NCBI RefSeq assembly: GCF_900016645.1
Contig: NZ_CDGJ01000062.1
DNA length: 6,316 bases
Strand: one strand, 5' to 3'
Source of the DNA: Acididesulfobacillus acetoxydans
Lineage (GTDB): Bacteria; Bacillota; Desulfitobacteriia; Desulfitobacteriales; Desulfitobacteriaceae
Part shown: positions 5,533 to 6,316 of the stretch, in pieces
Layout of the letters: each line of letters starts with the position of its first letter
How positions within the stretch are numbered: position 1 is the first letter of the stretch
Program-made: the position numbers and the translations under genes
The notes under the pieces: model-generated
Told to the model about the DNA's origin: nothing
Database searches by the model: none
What the model saw: the letters and a program-made list of their open reading frames with translations, nothing else

Positions 5533-6288
5533 ACGTCCTCGGCCACCGTGTTCGTCCTGGATCCCCACCGTTCGAAAGAGGTCCCCCAGAAGTTCTTTGG
5601 TCAGACAGCCCGGGGCATCATCAATGTCGACCGTTACGGTGCCTACTGCGTTTTAGACGGTCAGATGCTGCGTCAGCTGTGTTGGCTTCATGTCCGTCGG
5701 GACTTCATCCGGGCAAAAGAAGGCCTTTTATCCCTGAGAGACTGGGCGGATGACTGGATTGATGACATTCATACCCTAATGGCAGTCAATGATGAACGGG
5801 TCGCGTGCCAGAATCATCCGGTTCAATTCGCCGAGAAGCAAGCGGAACTGGAAGGTCAGATGGAGAAAATGGCGACTAAACGGGATGCTCAACAGACACT
5901 GACCACGAATAAACCGGTGCAAACCAAGATCCTTAAGAGCTTAAGCCGTAACTGGGCGCACTTAACGGTCTTTGTCGATCATGTCGATATTCCTATGCAC
6001 AATAATGTCGCAGAATCAGCCCTGCGCGGTGCGGCGGTCGGGCGTAACAACTACTATGGGAACCATTCCGAACGGGGTGGCCAGTTTGCGGCGATGAGTC
6101 TGTCCATTCTTCAGAGCGCTGTTCAAAACGGTCTAAACCCCCAAGCATATCTCCTTTACTACTTAGAGGCCTGTGCCCGTTTGGGTAAAGCCCCCCAGAA
6201 ACCCGAGGAGTTAGCCTCCTTCCTACCCTGGAACATCACCGGCCCGGACCGTGAGGCGCTCCTTTTAAAGAAAGGAAAGAGCCCATGA
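5533..6288 (+). pseudogene. IS66-family transposase (TnpC), N-terminally truncated
   Basis: From about ATVFVLDPHRS onward the frame matches the C-terminal half of IS66-family transposases. The second catalytic Asp lies in NVDRYGAY (5629-5631), followed by the CWLHVRRDF motif. The catalytic Glu is in NNVAESALRGAAVGRNN (6013-6015), and the end has the family's typical PWN motif (LPWNITGP). The stop is TGA 6286-6288. The first catalytic Asp and all of the N-terminal half are absent, and the accessory genes tnpA and tnpB of IS66 are not in the window. The frame opens artificially through IS256-derived sequence from 5485, so no native start exists. About 250 of some 500 residues remain and the enzyme cannot be active. 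Confidence 0.9.
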
Positions 6289-6316
6289 TATCCGTTGTGA
6301 AAGCCAGGGGACGCAC
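6289..6316 (+). other. Sequence after the IS66 remnant
   Basis: Twenty-eight bases follow the IS66 stop. They presumably lead to the right end of the IS66 element, but no terminal inverted repeat can be confirmed before the window closes. Confidence 0.3.

Overview
The window looks like an accessory, mobile-element-rich stretch of a Gram-positive bacterial chromosome, probably a clostridial (Firmicutes) genome. This rests on strong AGGAGG-type ribosome binding sites, GTG/TTG starts, a consensus extended -10 promoter and Firmicutes-style IS256, IS66, TnpB and Rpn/PD-(D/E)XK proteins. The lineage is an inference; no rRNA or housekeeping gene is present.

Layout. (1) Positions 1-1502 hold a TnpB-only IS200/IS605-type element: an intact tnpB (132-1283), a roughly 220-nt structured non-coding tail that fits a right-end guide RNA, and a terminal hairpin ending about 1502. 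No TnpA (Y1 transposase) is visible. (2) At 1530-1976 is a small acidic protein of unknown function. Its ribosome binding site lies within the first 20 bases after the TnpB element, exactly where the guide would be read. A GC-rich hairpin follows. (3) At 2122-3102 a promoter drives an Rpn-type PD-(D/E)XK nuclease with an in-frame 12-bp tandem repeat coding for (GRAE)n. (4) At 3241-3646 is an unrecognised small gene broken by a +1 frameshift. It lies between two identical 33-bp hairpin repeats (3127-3159 and 3655-3687). (5) At 3711-3938 is a non-coding control region with four or five copies of an 11-bp motif. Two of them form a perfect 11-6-11 dyad with the geometry of a dif/XerCD core site. 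It leads into an intact tyrosine recombinase (3939-4790). (6) From about 4809 to the end are remnants: a minus-strand IS256-family transposase (frameshifted and cut off), abutting the C-terminal part of an IS66-family transposase on the plus strand.

How the parts relate. The tnpB locus and the recombinase locus appear intact and potentially active. The IS256 and IS66 genes are dead, and the small gene between the 33-bp repeats is probably dead. The most interesting signals are the dif-like multi-site region in front of the recombinase, the recombinase unit ending in a 10-bp inverted repeat flush against the IS256 break, and the TnpB guide that would lie over the start of its neighbour gene. 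I see no CRISPR array, tRNA or rRNA.
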